A stretch of 39,707 nt of DNA from Actinomycetota bacterium (GTDB lineage: Bacteria; Actinomycetota; Actinomycetes; JACCUZ01), in assembly GCA_030841035.1 (NCBI GenBank), contig JAVEDI010000074.1:1-39707 (forward strand). Direction: 5' to 3'. Made by a program: the position numbers and the translations under genes. Positions 24,386 through 32,425 of this stretch are shown piece after piece (the stretch's first letter is position 1; each line of letters starts with the position of its first letter). The notes beneath the pieces are model-generated. The model saw only the letters and a list, made by a program, of their open reading frames with translations, had not been told where the DNA came from and made no database searches.

Positions 24386-25267
24386 GTGCGCGAGCCGAAT
24401 CCTTGGTATGACGACGTGGCCTCCGTCGACGCTCTCGTCCGGGCCGGTCACCTCCGCACCACCGTGCGGCGCCGGGTCCAGCGCGGGACGTGGCGGGAGC
24501 CCGCGCCGGGCGTGATCTGTCGGACGACCGGGCCGCTCAGCGACGACCAACGCCTGCAGGCCGCGCTGCTGTACGGCGGTCCGGGCGCGGCACTCAGCCA
24601 CGCGACGGCCGGTCGGTTCTGGGGGCTCGGCCGTCCGATGGCGCGGGTGTTCGTGACGGTCCCGCACGGACGCAACGTCCGGTCCGCGCCACTGGTCAGC
24701 GTTCACCAGAGTCGACGGCCCTTCGACCCACAGCTGATCGACGGGCTCCTGCTGACGCCTCCCGCGCGGACGGCGATCGACGTCTGTCTCCGGCTGGACG
24801 ACCTCGATGCTGTGCGCGACGTGCTCGGCCGGGCGTTGCAGAGCCAACGGGCCACGGTCAGCCAGTTGCGCCACGAGCTCGACCTGGCCCCGAGTCGCGG
24901 TTCGCGGCTGCCGCGGCAGGCGCTCGACGAGATCGCCTACGACGCGCATGCCGCGTCCGAGGCCCGCTTCCTGCGACTGATCCGGGACGCGGGCCTGCCG
25001 CTGCCCGAGCTGAACGCCACGATCGTCACGCGCGGCGGCGTACGTCTGGTCGACGCCCTCTGGCGCAAGCTCGCTCGAGGCGTCGAGATCGACGGGCAGG
25101 CCTACCACCTGTCCCCCGCCGCGTGGGCCGCTGACCTGCGCCGGCAGAACGACATCCAGACCACCGGCATCACCCTGCTGCGCATCGCCGCCCAGCGGCT
25201 CTGGAGCGAGCCCGAGGTCGTGCTGGCCGAGGTCATCGCCTTCCTCGGGCTGCCCGCCGCCGCCTGA
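24386..25267 (+). CDS. AbiEi-like / DUF559 (Vsr-type nuclease fold) protein
   Basis: 293 residues from GTG 24386 (GTG 24323 also in frame; no clear ribosome-binding site). The N-terminal 60 residues look like the winged-helix domain of AbiEi-type antitoxins (VDALVRAGHLRTTVRRRVQRGTWREPAPGVI). The middle is the usual linker (ALSHATAGRFWGL, TPPARTAIDVC). The C-terminal 100 residues fit DUF559, a PD-(D/E)XK relative: Glu192, Asp223 in LVDALW, and Glu234/Asp236 in GVEIDGQAYH, followed by DLRRQND and LLRI. All candidate catalytic acids are kept. No toxin partner (AbiEii) is adjacent. It is bracketed by palindrome copies B and C, the latter only 7 bases after the stop. Function unknown. Confidence 0.75.
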   Translation: MREPNPWYDDVASVDALVRAGHLRTTVRRRVQRGTWREPAPGVICRTTGPLSDDQRLQAALLYGGPGAALSHATAGRFWGLGRPMARVFVTVPHGRNVRSAPLVSVHQSRRPFDPQLIDGLLLTPPARTAIDVCLRLDDLDAVRDVLGRALQSQRATVSQLRHELDLAPSRGSRLPRQALDEIAYDAHAASEARFLRLIRDAGLPLPELNATIVTRGGVRLVDALWRKLARGVEIDGQAYHLSPAAWAADLRRQNDIQTTGITLLRIAAQRLWSEPEVVLAEVIAFLGLPAAA

Positions 25268-25274
25268 CCTTCCC

Positions 25275-25327
25275 GTGATCGTGAGGGGTTCCGGCACCGA
25301 TTCGGTGCTGATTCCCCTCACGATCAC
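25275..25327. repeat. 53-base palindrome, family 1 copy C
   Basis: Same invariant 12-base ends and 53-base length. Internal positions 15-17 do not pair and one G-T pair occurs at 19/35, while the centre pairs to 26/28. It sits between convergent genes (the DUF559-type gene and the HAD phosphatase), 7 bases after the stop of the former. Confidence 0.9.
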
Positions 25328-25376
25328 CGAAATGCCGGGGGGGACCGACACGGGGGGCGACACCGGAGGGCGGGCC

Positions 25377-26210
25377 TCAGAGGTCGAAGGTCGCCTCGAG
25401 CACCCGCGCGACACCGTCCTGCTCGACTCCGGGCGCGTACCGGTCGACCGCGGCCAGCACCGCGGGATGCGCGCCGGCGACGGCGTACGCGTGCCCCGCC
25501 CAGGCGAGCATCGGCAGGTCGTTGGGCATGTCGCCGAACGCGAGTACGTCGGCTGCCCGCACGCCCTGCCGTTCGCACAGGCGGGCCAGCGTCGAGGCCT
25601 TGGACACGCCGGCCGCCGAGATCTCGACCAGCCCCGACGTCGAGGAGTGGGTCAGCTCGGCGAGGTCACCGACGGCTTCGCGCGCCGTCGCGAGCAGCTC
25701 GTCGGCGTCGAGTGACTCGTGGCGGGCCAGCAGCTTGGTCGCCGGCCCGGTGAAGATCTCCTCGACAGCCGCCACGGCGCTCTCCATGCCTACGTCGTAG
25801 CGCGGCCGGTAGGACGACTCGCGCGAGAAGCCCTGCGCGGTCTCCACGGCGAAGCCCACGTCCGGCAGCGCCGCACGCAGCAGCCGCGACACCTCGAGAC
25901 CGACCTCGACGGACAGCGGATAGGTGTCGACGACCTGCTCGGTGTGCAGGTCGTAGACCAGCGCGCCGTTCGCGCAGATGGCCAGCCCGCGGTGGCCGGT
26001 ACGCTCCGCGACCGGGGCCATCCAGCGCGGCGGGCGGCCGGTGACGAACACGACCGGCACCCCGAGGTCCGCCACCCCCTGCAGCGCGCGGACGGTGCGG
26101 TCACTGATCTCGCCGTCGGGCCGCACGATGGTGCCGTCGAGATCCGTCGCGACCAGCCGCGGTCGTCGCCCGCCCGCTCCCACGGCCGGTTCCGCCGTGT
26201 CCCTCGCCAC
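25377..26210 (-). CDS. HAD-superfamily Cof-type phosphatase
   Basis: 277 residues. Motif I is LVATDLDGTIVRPDG (nucleophile Asp, then DGT), motif II FVTGRPP, motif III Lys within SKASTLARLCERQG, and motif IV FGDMPNDLPMLAWAGHAYAV. The large cap between motifs II and III is of type C2b, as in Cof/YbjI sugar-phosphate and flavin phosphatases. The substrate is unknown. GTG 26210 lies 7 bases after the serS stop, so it is probably cotranscribed with serS. No strong ribosome-binding site; the start could be one of several, but motif I begins about 24 residues in, so it is not far off. Confidence 0.85.
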   Translation of the reverse strand: MARDTAEPAVGAGGRRPRLVATDLDGTIVRPDGEISDRTVRALQGVADLGVPVVFVTGRPPRWMAPVAERTGHRGLAICANGALVYDLHTEQVVDTYPLSVEVGLEVSRLLRAALPDVGFAVETAQGFSRESSYRPRYDVGMESAVAAVEEIFTGPATKLLARHESLDADELLATAREAVGDLAELTHSSTSGLVEISAAGVSKASTLARLCERQGVRAADVLAFGDMPNDLPMLAWAGHAYAVAGAHPAVLAAVDRYAPGVEQDGVARVLEATFDL

Positions 26211-26217
26211 CCCGCGG

Positions 26218-27483
26218 TCACTTCGCAACGGGCGCGAGCACCTCCCGGCCACCGAGGAACGGCCGCAGCGCCTGCGGCACGACGACCGAGCCGTCGGGCT
26301 GCTGGTGGTTCTCCAGGATGGGGACCAGCCACCGGGTGGTCGCCAAGGTGCCGTTCAGCGTGGCCAGCGGCGCAGTGCCGTCGGCGTCGCGCATCCGCAC
26401 CCGCAGCCGCCGGGCCTGGAAGGTCGTGCAGTTCGAGGCCGACGTCAGCTCGCGGTAGCGCCCCTGCGAGGGCACCCACGCCTCGCAGTCGAACTTGCGC
26501 ACCGCCGAGAGCCCGAGGTCGCCGGCCGCGACGTCGATGACGCGGTAGGGGATCTCCACCTTGTCCAGCATCTCCCGCTCCCACGCGAGGAGCCGGCGGT
26601 GCTCTGCCTGCGCGTCGTCGGGGTGCACGAAGGAGAACATCTCGACCTTGTCGAACTGGTGCACCCGGAAGATGCCGCGGGTGTCCTTGCCGTACGACCC
26701 GGCCTCGCGACGGAAGCAGGTCGACCAGCCGGCGTAGCGCAGCGGCAGCTGGTCGGCGTCGATGACCTCGTCCATGTGGTACGCCGCGAGCGGCACCTCC
26801 GACGTGCCGACCAGGTAGAGGTCGTCGTCGGGCAGCCGGTAGACGTCCTTCGCGGCCTGCCCGAGGAAGCCGGTGCCTTCCATCGCCTCCGGCTTCACCA
26901 GCACCGGCGTGATCATCGGTGTGAAGCCCGCGGCCGCCGCCTGCGTCATCGCCAGGTTCAGCAGGGCCAGCTGCAGCTGCGCGCCGACGCCCTTCAGGAA
27001 GTAGAAGCGGGCCCCCGACACCTTGGCGCCGCGCTCGGTGTCGATCGCGCCGAGCCGCTGGCCCAGCTCCAGGTGGTCCAGCGGAGTGGCGTCGAAGCGC
27101 CGCGGCTCGCCGACGTGCTCCAGCACCACGTAGTCGTCCTCGCCGCCCCTCGGCACCCCGTCCTCCACGAGGTTGGGCAGCCGGCCGAGCAGGTCGTCGT
27201 ACGTCGCGCCCGCCGCGCCCTGGGCCGCGTCGGCGGCGCGCACCTCGGCGGCGAGCTCCTTGGTGCGCACCAGCAGCGCGCCCTTCTCCTCGCCCTTCGC
27301 GCCGGCGATCTGCCGCCCGAGCTCCTTCTGCTCGGCGCGCAGGCCGTCGAAGCGGGCGATGGTCTCGCGACGCTCCCGGTCGGCCGCCAGCACGGCGTCG
27401 ACCAGGCTCTCGTCCTCGCCCCGGGCGCGCTGCGAGGCACGCACGGCGTCAGGGTCGTCACGGAGCAGTCGCGGGTCGAGCAT
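26218..27483 (-). CDS. serS: Seryl-tRNA synthetase
   Basis: 421 residues, class II synthetase that charges tRNA-Ser. It starts [22 protein letters not shown], the usual opening, followed by the long antiparallel coiled coil (about 30-100) that holds the tRNA long variable arm. [10 protein letters not shown] binds serine and ATP, motif 2 is [28 protein letters not shown], and motif 3 is [13 protein letters not shown] 27483 has TACCCT 6 bases upstream on its strand, suggesting a leaderless transcript. Length and motifs are normal. Confidence 0.98.
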   Translation of the reverse strand: MLDPRLLRDDPDAVRASQRARGEDESLVDAVLAADRERRETIARFDGLRAEQKELGRQIAGAKGEEKGALLVRTKELAAEVRAADAAQGAAGATYDDLLGRLPNLVEDGVPRGGEDDYVVLEHVGEPRRFDATPLDHLELGQRLGAIDTERGAKVSGARFYFLKGVGAQLQLALLNLAMTQAAAAGFTPMITPVLVKPEAMEGTGFLGQAAKDVYRLPDDDLYLVGTSEVPLAAYHMDEVIDADQLPLRYAGWSTCFRREAGSYGKDTRGIFRVHQFDKVEMFSFVHPDDAQAEHRRLLAWEREMLDKVEIPYRVIDVAAGDLGLSAVRKFDCEAWVPSQGRYRELTSASNCTTFQARRLRVRMRDADGTAPLATLNGTLATTRWLVPILENHQQPDGSVVVPQALRPFLGGREVLAPVAK

Positions 27484-27604
27484 GGGTCGAGGGTATCCAG
27501 CCCGCGCCGTCCGCTGGCCGGCCGTCCGCGCGTACGCCGGCTGCGGCCGGCCTCCGATGCGACGCGAGGGCGTGTCCCGCCGGTGAACGGGGTACGAAGC
27601 CCGC

Positions 27605-28384
27605 GTGTCGCGACCAGCGTTGTACAGCCCACCGGAGAAGCGCCGGCCAGGCAGCGAGCCACAGCGCGACCTGGCCGGTCGCCTCGCGCTGGGCGCCGTC
27701 GCCGCGCTCGTGGTCGCCGTGCCGTTCACCCTGCTGGCGGTGCTGGTGCGCGGCAAGTGGGAGCCACTCGCGCGCCTCGACGCCGAGGTCGCCAACCAGC
27801 TGCACGGGGTCGCCCTGGCCCGACCCTGGCTCGTGCACACGCTCGACGTACTCGCCGACGTGCTCGATCCATGGGTGTTCCGGGCCCTGGTGATCGGGGT
27901 CGCCGTCTGGCTGTGGCGCCGGGGGGCCAAGCGACTGGCGCTGTGGGCCGTCGTCACGACCGCGCTCGGTGGTGTGCTCGGTGTGCTGCTCAAGGTGATC
28001 GTCGCGCGGGCCCGGCCCACCTTCGACGAGTCGGTCGCCCACGCCAACGGCTCCAGCTTCCCCAGCGGGCACGCGCTCAACTCGTTCCTGTGCGTCGGGG
28101 TGCTGCTGCTGGTGTTCCTCCCGGTGCTGACCACCGCGGGACGGGCGCTCGCCTACGGCGTCGGCGGGTTCGTCGTGCTGCTGACGGGCTTCGACCGGGT
28201 CGCGCTCGGCGTGCACTACGTCAGCGACGTCGTGGCGGGCTGGATCGTCGCGCTGGCCTGCATCGTCGGCACGGCGGGCGCGTTCGAGATCTGGCGGCGC
28301 GAGCACGGCCGGCGGCCCTCCGACCTCAGCGACGGGGTCGAACCCGACTCGGCCCCCGAGCTCAGCGACCGGCGCCGGCCATGA
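27605..28384 (+). CDS. PAP2-family membrane phosphatase (first of two)
   Basis: 259 residues with about six membrane helices. The three-part PAP2 active site is complete: KVIVARARP (KxxxxxxRP), FPSGHALNS (PSGH), and [16 protein letters not shown] (RxxxxxHxxxD). These enzymes hydrolyse lipid phosphates such as phosphatidic acid, phosphatidylglycerol phosphate or undecaprenyl pyrophosphate at the outer membrane face. A charged Asp/Ser/Pro-rich tail follows the last helix. It is divergent from serS. GTG 27605 is preceded by TACGAA at 27593, a weak -10 candidate. Confidence 0.9.
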   Translation: MSRPALYSPPEKRRPGSEPQRDLAGRLALGAVAALVVAVPFTLLAVLVRGKWEPLARLDAEVANQLHGVALARPWLVHTLDVLADVLDPWVFRALVIGVAVWLWRRGAKRLALWAVVTTALGGVLGVLLKVIVARARPTFDESVAHANGSSFPSGHALNSFLCVGVLLLVFLPVLTTAGRALAYGVGGFVVLLTGFDRVALGVHYVSDVVAGWIVALACIVGTAGAFEIWRREHGRRPSDLSDGVEPDSAPELSDRRRP

Positions 28385-28494
28385 CGCCCGCGCTCCGACC
28401 CCCGCGCTCCCGCCCTTCGCGCTCCCGACCCCCGCCGACCCGCCCCCGCCGACCCGCCCTCCGCGCTCCCGACCCCCGCCGACCCGCCCTTTCC
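28385..28494 (+). repeat. C-rich stretch with a 28-base direct repeat before palindrome D
   Basis: The unit at 28418-28445 is repeated exactly at 28462-28489. The whole stretch is composed of CCCGACCC, CGCTCCC and CCGCCGACC steps with few G and almost no A or T. No gene is supported in 28385-28632. Confidence 0.75.
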
Positions 28495-28547
28495 GTGATC
28501 GTGAGGGGAACCGGCACCGATACGGTGCTGATTCCCCTCACGATCAC
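28495..28547. repeat. 53-base palindrome, family 1 copy D
   Basis: Invariant 12-base ends. Internal pairing is better than in copy C: positions 15/39 and 16/38 are A-T, one mismatch at 17/37 and a G-T pair at 19/35. It lies between two PAP2 genes transcribed in the same direction. Confidence 0.9.
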
Positions 28548-28632
28548 GAGAGGGGGGAGGTCGATTGACGGCGGGCCGCACCAGGCCCTCCACCCCTGCC
28601 ACGCCGGACCTTCCAGAGAGTGGGTACACCCC

Positions 28633-29340
28633 TTGGTCACCCGAGTCGCGCCAACCGCCGCACGGGTCCTGCTGTCGCTCGCGCTGCTGTGGGCCGCGCT
28701 GGTCGGCGTCGGGCTGCTGCTGACCCGCGTGCTCAACCACACCGGCTTCGTCAGCACGGAGGACGCGGTCGACCGTGCGTTCGCCAGCAACCGCACCCCG
28801 CAGCTGAACGACACCACCTTCCTGCTCTCCGGCCTGGGCAACACCGGCGCGATCGTCGGCGCGCTGATCGTCGTCGCGATCGCCATGCGGCTGGCCCTCA
28901 AGCGCTGGGGGGAGTCCATCTTCCTGATCGTGGCCGTCGCCGGACAGGCGCTCGTCTTCCTCTGCGTGCAGCTGGTCATCAGCCGCCCCCGTCCGCACGT
29001 GCGGCGACTGGACGCCTCCCCGCCGACCTCGAGCTTCCCCAGCGGCCACACCGGCGCCGCGACCGCGCTGTTCGCCGGGAGCGCGCTGCTCGTCGCGTGG
29101 TACGTCCGGCGCCGCTGGGTCAAGACCCTCGCCGTCACGCTGCTCCTGGCCGTACCACTGCTCGTGGCCTTCGGTCGCCTGTACCGCGGCATGCACCACC
29201 CCTCCGACGTGCTCGTGGCCTTCCTCAACGGGCTGGCCTGCGTCACGATCGCCAGCCTGTTCGTGCTGCACCGGCGAACGTGGGGTCAGCAACCGGACCC
29301 TTCCGCCGCCCCCGCGACGACGGACGCGGAGGCTCGGTGA
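28633..29340 (+). CDS. PAP2-family membrane phosphatase (second), coupled to a lipid kinase
   Basis: 235 residues with about six membrane segments. The active-site motifs are present: the first is shortened (VISRPRPHVRR), then FPSGHTGAATALFAG and RLYRGMHHPSDVLVAFLNG. It begins VTRVAPTAARVLLSLALLWAALVGVGLLL. TTG 28633 is the only start near the first helix in this frame; the open frame extends far upstream through palindrome D and serS antisense, which is a shadow. The stop overlaps the start of the DAG-kinase-family gene (GTGA), so the two probably act together on phosphatidic acid and diacylglycerol. Confidence 0.86.
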   Translation: MVTRVAPTAARVLLSLALLWAALVGVGLLLTRVLNHTGFVSTEDAVDRAFASNRTPQLNDTTFLLSGLGNTGAIVGALIVVAIAMRLALKRWGESIFLIVAVAGQALVFLCVQLVISRPRPHVRRLDASPPTSSFPSGHTGAATALFAGSALLVAWYVRRRWVKTLAVTLLLAVPLLVAFGRLYRGMHHPSDVLVAFLNGLACVTIASLFVLHRRTWGQQPDPSAAPATTDAEAR

Positions 29341-30230
29341 GGCGCGCGGCTGTCGTCTACAACCCGACCAAGGTGCCCGACGTGGCGGGCATGACCACGC
29401 GCGTCGAGACGTTCATGTCGCGGGCCGGCTGGGCGCAGCCGCTGTGGATGGAGACCACCCAGGACGACCCGGGGATCGGCATGTGCGAGCGCGCGATCCA
29501 CGAGGAGTGCGACGTGGTGTTCGTCTGCGGCGGCGACGGCACCGTCATGGCCGCCGTGACCGCGCTCGCCGGCTGCGGCGTACCCCTCGCCATCCTGCCC
29601 GCCGGCACCGGCAACCTGCTCGCCCGCAACCTGGACCTCCCCCTCGACGACGAGGACGCCGCGCTGCGCATCGGCATCGAGGGCCGCACCCGTCACATCG
29701 ACGTCGGCGCGGTCGAGGACCGCAAGTTCGCCGTCATGGCCGGGCTCGGGTTCGACGCGGCGATGATGCGCGACGCACCCGAGGGCCTCAAGAAGGTGGT
29801 GGGCTGGCCGGCGTACGTCGTCTCGGCGATGAAGCACCTGCGCGACAGGGGCATCCCGGTGACGATCACCGTCGACGACCACGAGCCGCTGGAGCGGCGG
29901 GTGCGCACCGTCGTCGTGGGCAACGTCGGCAAGCTGCAGGGCGGCATCCCGCTGCTGCCCGACGCCGAGCCGGACGACGGCCTGCTCGACGTGGTGGTGC
30001 TCGCGCCGCGTCACGCGTTCGACTGGGCGCGTCTGGCCGGCCGCGTGGTACGCCGCGCGCGGGTGCCCGACCGAGCCATGGAGCGCTTCCGGGTCAGGCA
30101 CGTGGTCATCGAGGCGGCCCAGCCGCAGCCGCGCCAGCTCGACGGCGACCTGATCGCCGACGCCACGACCATGGACATCCGTGTGGACCCGGGAGCCCTG
30201 CTGGTGCGGGTGCCGCCGGTCGGTGGCTGA
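29337..30230 (+). CDS. Diacylglycerol kinase-family lipid kinase (YegS/DgkB type)
   Basis: 297 residues. The DAGK catalytic domain opens AAVVYNPTKV, has the nucleotide motif VVFVCGGDGTVMAAV and PAGTGNLLARNLDLP, and GLGFDAAMM in the C-terminal beta-sandwich half, ending GLLDVVVLAPR and QLDGDLIADA. These enzymes phosphorylate diacylglycerol or a similar lipid with ATP at the inner membrane face. The preceding PAP2 protein would do the reverse reaction on the outer side. GTG 29337 overlaps the PAP2 stop by 4 bases. Confidence 0.88.
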   Translation: MRRAAVVYNPTKVPDVAGMTTRVETFMSRAGWAQPLWMETTQDDPGIGMCERAIHEECDVVFVCGGDGTVMAAVTALAGCGVPLAILPAGTGNLLARNLDLPLDDEDAALRIGIEGRTRHIDVGAVEDRKFAVMAGLGFDAAMMRDAPEGLKKVVGWPAYVVSAMKHLRDRGIPVTITVDDHEPLERRVRTVVVGNVGKLQGGIPLLPDAEPDDGLLDVVVLAPRHAFDWARLAGRVVRRARVPDRAMERFRVRHVVIEAAQPQPRQLDGDLIADATTMDIRVDPGALLVRVPPVGG

Positions 30231-30251
30231 GCTCGGGCGCGGTCGGCGAGG

Positions 30252-31190
30252 TCAGCCGCGCCCGTCGCGCACGCGGCCCAGCCAGGCCGCCGCGTCGCGG
30301 TACACGGCGTCGTCCACGGTGTGGTGCGGCTCGGGCCGCTCGTCGGCCCGCGGGTAGGACCCGAGGAACCGGACGTCGGGGCAGACCCGCCGCAGGCCCA
30401 TCAGCGCCTCGCCGACCCGGGCGTCGTCGACGTGACCCTCGATGTCGATGGAGAAGCAGTAGCGGCCCAGCCGCTGACCGGTGGGACGCGACTCGATGCG
30501 GGTCAGGTTGACCCCGCGCACCGCGAACTCGGTGAGCACCTCGAGCAGCGCGCCGGGATGGTCGTCGGCGATGAACGCGACGAGCGAGGTCTTGTCGTGG
30601 CCGCTGGGCAGCGGCGGCTGGGCCGGCCGGCTCACCAGCACGAAGCGGGTGACCGCGTCGGGGTTGTCCTCGATGTCCTGCGCCAGCACGGCCAGCCGGT
30701 AGCGGTCGGCGGCGATCGGCGCCGCGATCGCCGCGTCGTGGTGACCCGATCCGTCGGCGAGCGTCGCGGCCGCCTCGGCGGTCGAGAGCGCCGGCACCAC
30801 CGTCGCCTCGGGCAGCGTGCTGCTCAGCCAGCGCCGGCACTGGGCGGCGGCGTGCGGGTGGGTCGCGACGCGGCGGATGCTGTGCAGCTCGGTGCCGGGC
30901 TTGGCGAGCAGCGCGAAGGACACCGGCAGCAGCACCTCGCGCGTCACCATCAGCGGGTGACCGGCGGCCAGCTCGTCCAGGGTCGCCGCGACCGAGCCCT
31001 CGACAGAGTTCTCGATCGGCACCAGCGCGTGGTCGGCCTCGCCGAGGCGCACGGCGTCCAGGGCCGCCGTGACGGAGGGCTGCGGCTGCAGATCGGCGCG
31101 GGCGGCAGCCGGGATGGTGCGCAGCGCGGCCTGGGCGAACGTCCCTTCGGGACCCAGGTAGGCATAGCGGGCGGGCGGCACTCCAGGCAT
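30252..31190 (-). CDS. pheA: Prephenate dehydratase
   Basis: 312 residues, monofunctional enzyme converting prephenate to phenylpyruvate in phenylalanine synthesis. It begins YAYLGPEGTFAQAAL and has VPIENSVEGSV (catalytic region), DNPDAVTRFVLVSR (the TRF motif with the catalytic Thr) and a C-terminal ACT domain from about residue 200 containing NLTRIESRPTGQRLGRYCFSIDIEGH, where phenylalanine feedback is expected. ATG 31190 has GAGGAG about 8 bases before it, inside the end of the DUF4446 gene, so the two form one operon. Confidence 0.96.
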   Translation of the reverse strand: MPGVPPARYAYLGPEGTFAQAALRTIPAAARADLQPQPSVTAALDAVRLGEADHALVPIENSVEGSVAATLDELAAGHPLMVTREVLLPVSFALLAKPGTELHSIRRVATHPHAAAQCRRWLSSTLPEATVVPALSTAEAAATLADGSGHHDAAIAAPIAADRYRLAVLAQDIEDNPDAVTRFVLVSRPAQPPLPSGHDKTSLVAFIADDHPGALLEVLTEFAVRGVNLTRIESRPTGQRLGRYCFSIDIEGHVDDARVGEALMGLRRVCPDVRFLGSYPRADERPEPHHTVDDAVYRDAAAWLGRVRDGRG

Positions 31191-31194
31191 CGGG

Positions 31195-31605
31195 CTACTC
31201 CTCGCGCGCGTCTCGGATCGCCTGCAGCTCCTCGGGCGAAAGCGTGTGGTCGCTCTCGTAGCCCGTCAGCGCCTTGGCGTAGGTGCGGGTCTCCGACCGG
31301 CCGTTGATCGAGGAGATCACGAACCCGTCGCCCTGCGCGTCGAAGACCGCGGCCGAGAACGACAGCCGCCCGCCCATGTCGCCGAACGCGTCGTAGCGGA
31401 CCACGCTGACGTGCCGCAGCGCTCGCGGGTCGATGCCGCCTGCCGCGGTACGCGCGCCGGGGGTAGCCAGCCGGCGTACGCGCCGGCCCAGGGCGCGCAG
31501 CCGGGCGAGAGCCAGCAGCACCAGCAGGAAGGCCAGCGCCGCGAGCACGACGGCGCCAACGGCCACCCATTCGAGGGTGTCGCGGGTGAGCTGCAGGTCC
31601 GGCAC
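31195..31605 (-). CDS. DUF4446 family membrane-anchored protein
   Basis: 136 residues. One N-terminal membrane helix (WVAVGAVVLAALAFLLVLLALARL) is followed by a basic stretch (RRVRRL). The C-terminal domain carries the DUF4446 signature: IDPRALRHVSVVRYDAFGDMGGRLSFSAAVFDAQGDGFVISSINGRSETRTYAKAL. The function of the family is unknown. GTG 31605 was chosen because TAGGCT lies 8 bases upstream and a helix starts soon after. It ends 4 bases before pheA. Confidence 0.85.
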   Translation of the reverse strand: MPDLQLTRDTLEWVAVGAVVLAALAFLLVLLALARLRALGRRVRRLATPGARTAAGGIDPRALRHVSVVRYDAFGDMGGRLSFSAAVFDAQGDGFVISSINGRSETRTYAKALTGYESDHTLSPEELQAIRDAREE

Positions 31606-31651
31606 GGGGACGGAGCCTATCCGCCGGCGATCGCCCGTTAGCCTTCGCGGC
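31606..31651. promoter_or_regulatory. Compact divergent promoter between DUF4446 and larB
   Basis: Only 46 bases separate two divergent start codons. On the plus strand TAGCCT (31639-31644) ends 7 bases before larB ATG. On the minus strand TAGGCT (31614-31619) ends 8 bases before the DUF4446 GTG. Both fit leaderless starts, and the two -10 elements face away from each other. Confidence 0.55.
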
Positions 31652-32425
31652 ATGGACCGCACCGAGGTGGAGGCCCTCCTGCAGGACGTGGCCGCCGGCA
31701 GCGTCGCCGTCGACGACGCGGTCCACCGGCTGGCCAGCGGGCCGATGAGCGGCATCAGCGATCTGGGCTTCGCCCGGCTGGACACGCACCGCGGGTTGCG
31801 CACCGGTGACCCGGAGGTCGTCTACGGCGAGGGCAAGACCCCCGAGCAGGTGCTGGCGATCCTCGGCGAGCTCGCCAACCTCTCGTCCTCACGCCCGGCG
31901 CTGGCCACCCGGCTGCCCGAAGCGGTGCTCCCGCTGCTGCGCGAGACCTTCCCCGACGCGTTGGTCGACGAGGCGGCCCGGGCGGTCGCCGTCGGCCCGC
32001 TGCCCGTGCCGGTCGGCACGGTGTGCGTGGTGGCCGCCGGCACGTCCGACGGGCCGGTCGCGGCCGAGGCGGCGTTCGTGGCGCGCGCGTTCGGGGCGGA
32101 GGTGACGCGCGTCGACGACGTCGGCGTCGCCGGGCTGCACCGGGTCGTCGCCGCACGCCCCGTGCTCGAGTCGGCGGACTGCCTGGTCGTGGTCGCCGGC
32201 ATGGAGGGCGCGCTGCCCAGCGTGGTGGGCGGGCTGACCGGCGTACCGCTGGTCGCCGTGCCCACCTCCGTCGGCTACGGGGCGTCGTACGGCGGCGTCG
32301 CCGCCCTTCTCGCGATGCTCAACTCCTGCGCGCCCGGCGTCGTGGTGTGCAACATCGACAACGGGTTCGGTGCCGGCGTGTTCGCCGCACGGGTGGCCCG
32401 GCGCGCCCATCGGGCGGCCCCGTGA
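31652..32425 (+). CDS. larB: LarB, nickel-pincer cofactor biosynthesis (carboxylase/hydrolase)
   Basis: 257 residues. LarB carboxylates and hydrolyses nicotinic acid adenine dinucleotide in the first step of the nickel-pincer nucleotide cofactor of lactate racemase. Seen: FARLDTHRGLRTGDPEVVYGEGKTPEQVL, then the PurE-like domain with VVAAGTSDGPVAAEAAFVARAFGAEVTRVDDVGVAGLHR, VVAGMEGALPSVVGGL and VPTSVGYGASYGGVAALLAMLNSCAPG. ATG 31652 has a -10 TAGCCT 7 bases before it and no ribosome-binding site, so it is probably leaderless. It overlaps larC by 4 bases. Confidence 0.95.
   Translation: MDRTEVEALLQDVAAGSVAVDDAVHRLASGPMSGISDLGFARLDTHRGLRTGDPEVVYGEGKTPEQVLAILGELANLSSSRPALATRLPEAVLPLLRETFPDALVDEAARAVAVGPLPVPVGTVCVVAAGTSDGPVAAEAAFVARAFGAEVTRVDDVGVAGLHRVVAARPVLESADCLVVVAGMEGALPSVVGGLTGVPLVAVPTSVGYGASYGGVAALLAMLNSCAPGVVVCNIDNGFGAGVFAARVARRAHRAAP

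Noticed and set aside
24386-25267. AbiE toxin-antitoxin pair
   Set aside because: No AbiEii-like nucleotidyltransferase gene lies next to either AbiEi-like gene, and both carry a C-terminal nuclease-fold domain instead.
23222-25414. 730-residue minus-strand open frame
   Set aside because: It is antisense to bpa and the DUF559-type gene, low-complexity Gly/Arg/Pro over the C-rich repeats, with no recognisable domain.
22005-28547. Ordinary Rho-independent terminators for the family 1 palindromes
   Set aside because: No T-run follows on either strand, and the 12-base ends are invariant in sequence, which simple terminators do not require. A Rho-dependent or structural role is still possible.
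25978-28632. 1120-residue plus-strand open frame ending in the second PAP2 gene
   Set aside because: Its first 880 residues run antisense to serS and through palindrome D; only the part after TTG 28633 shows membrane helices and PAP2 motifs.
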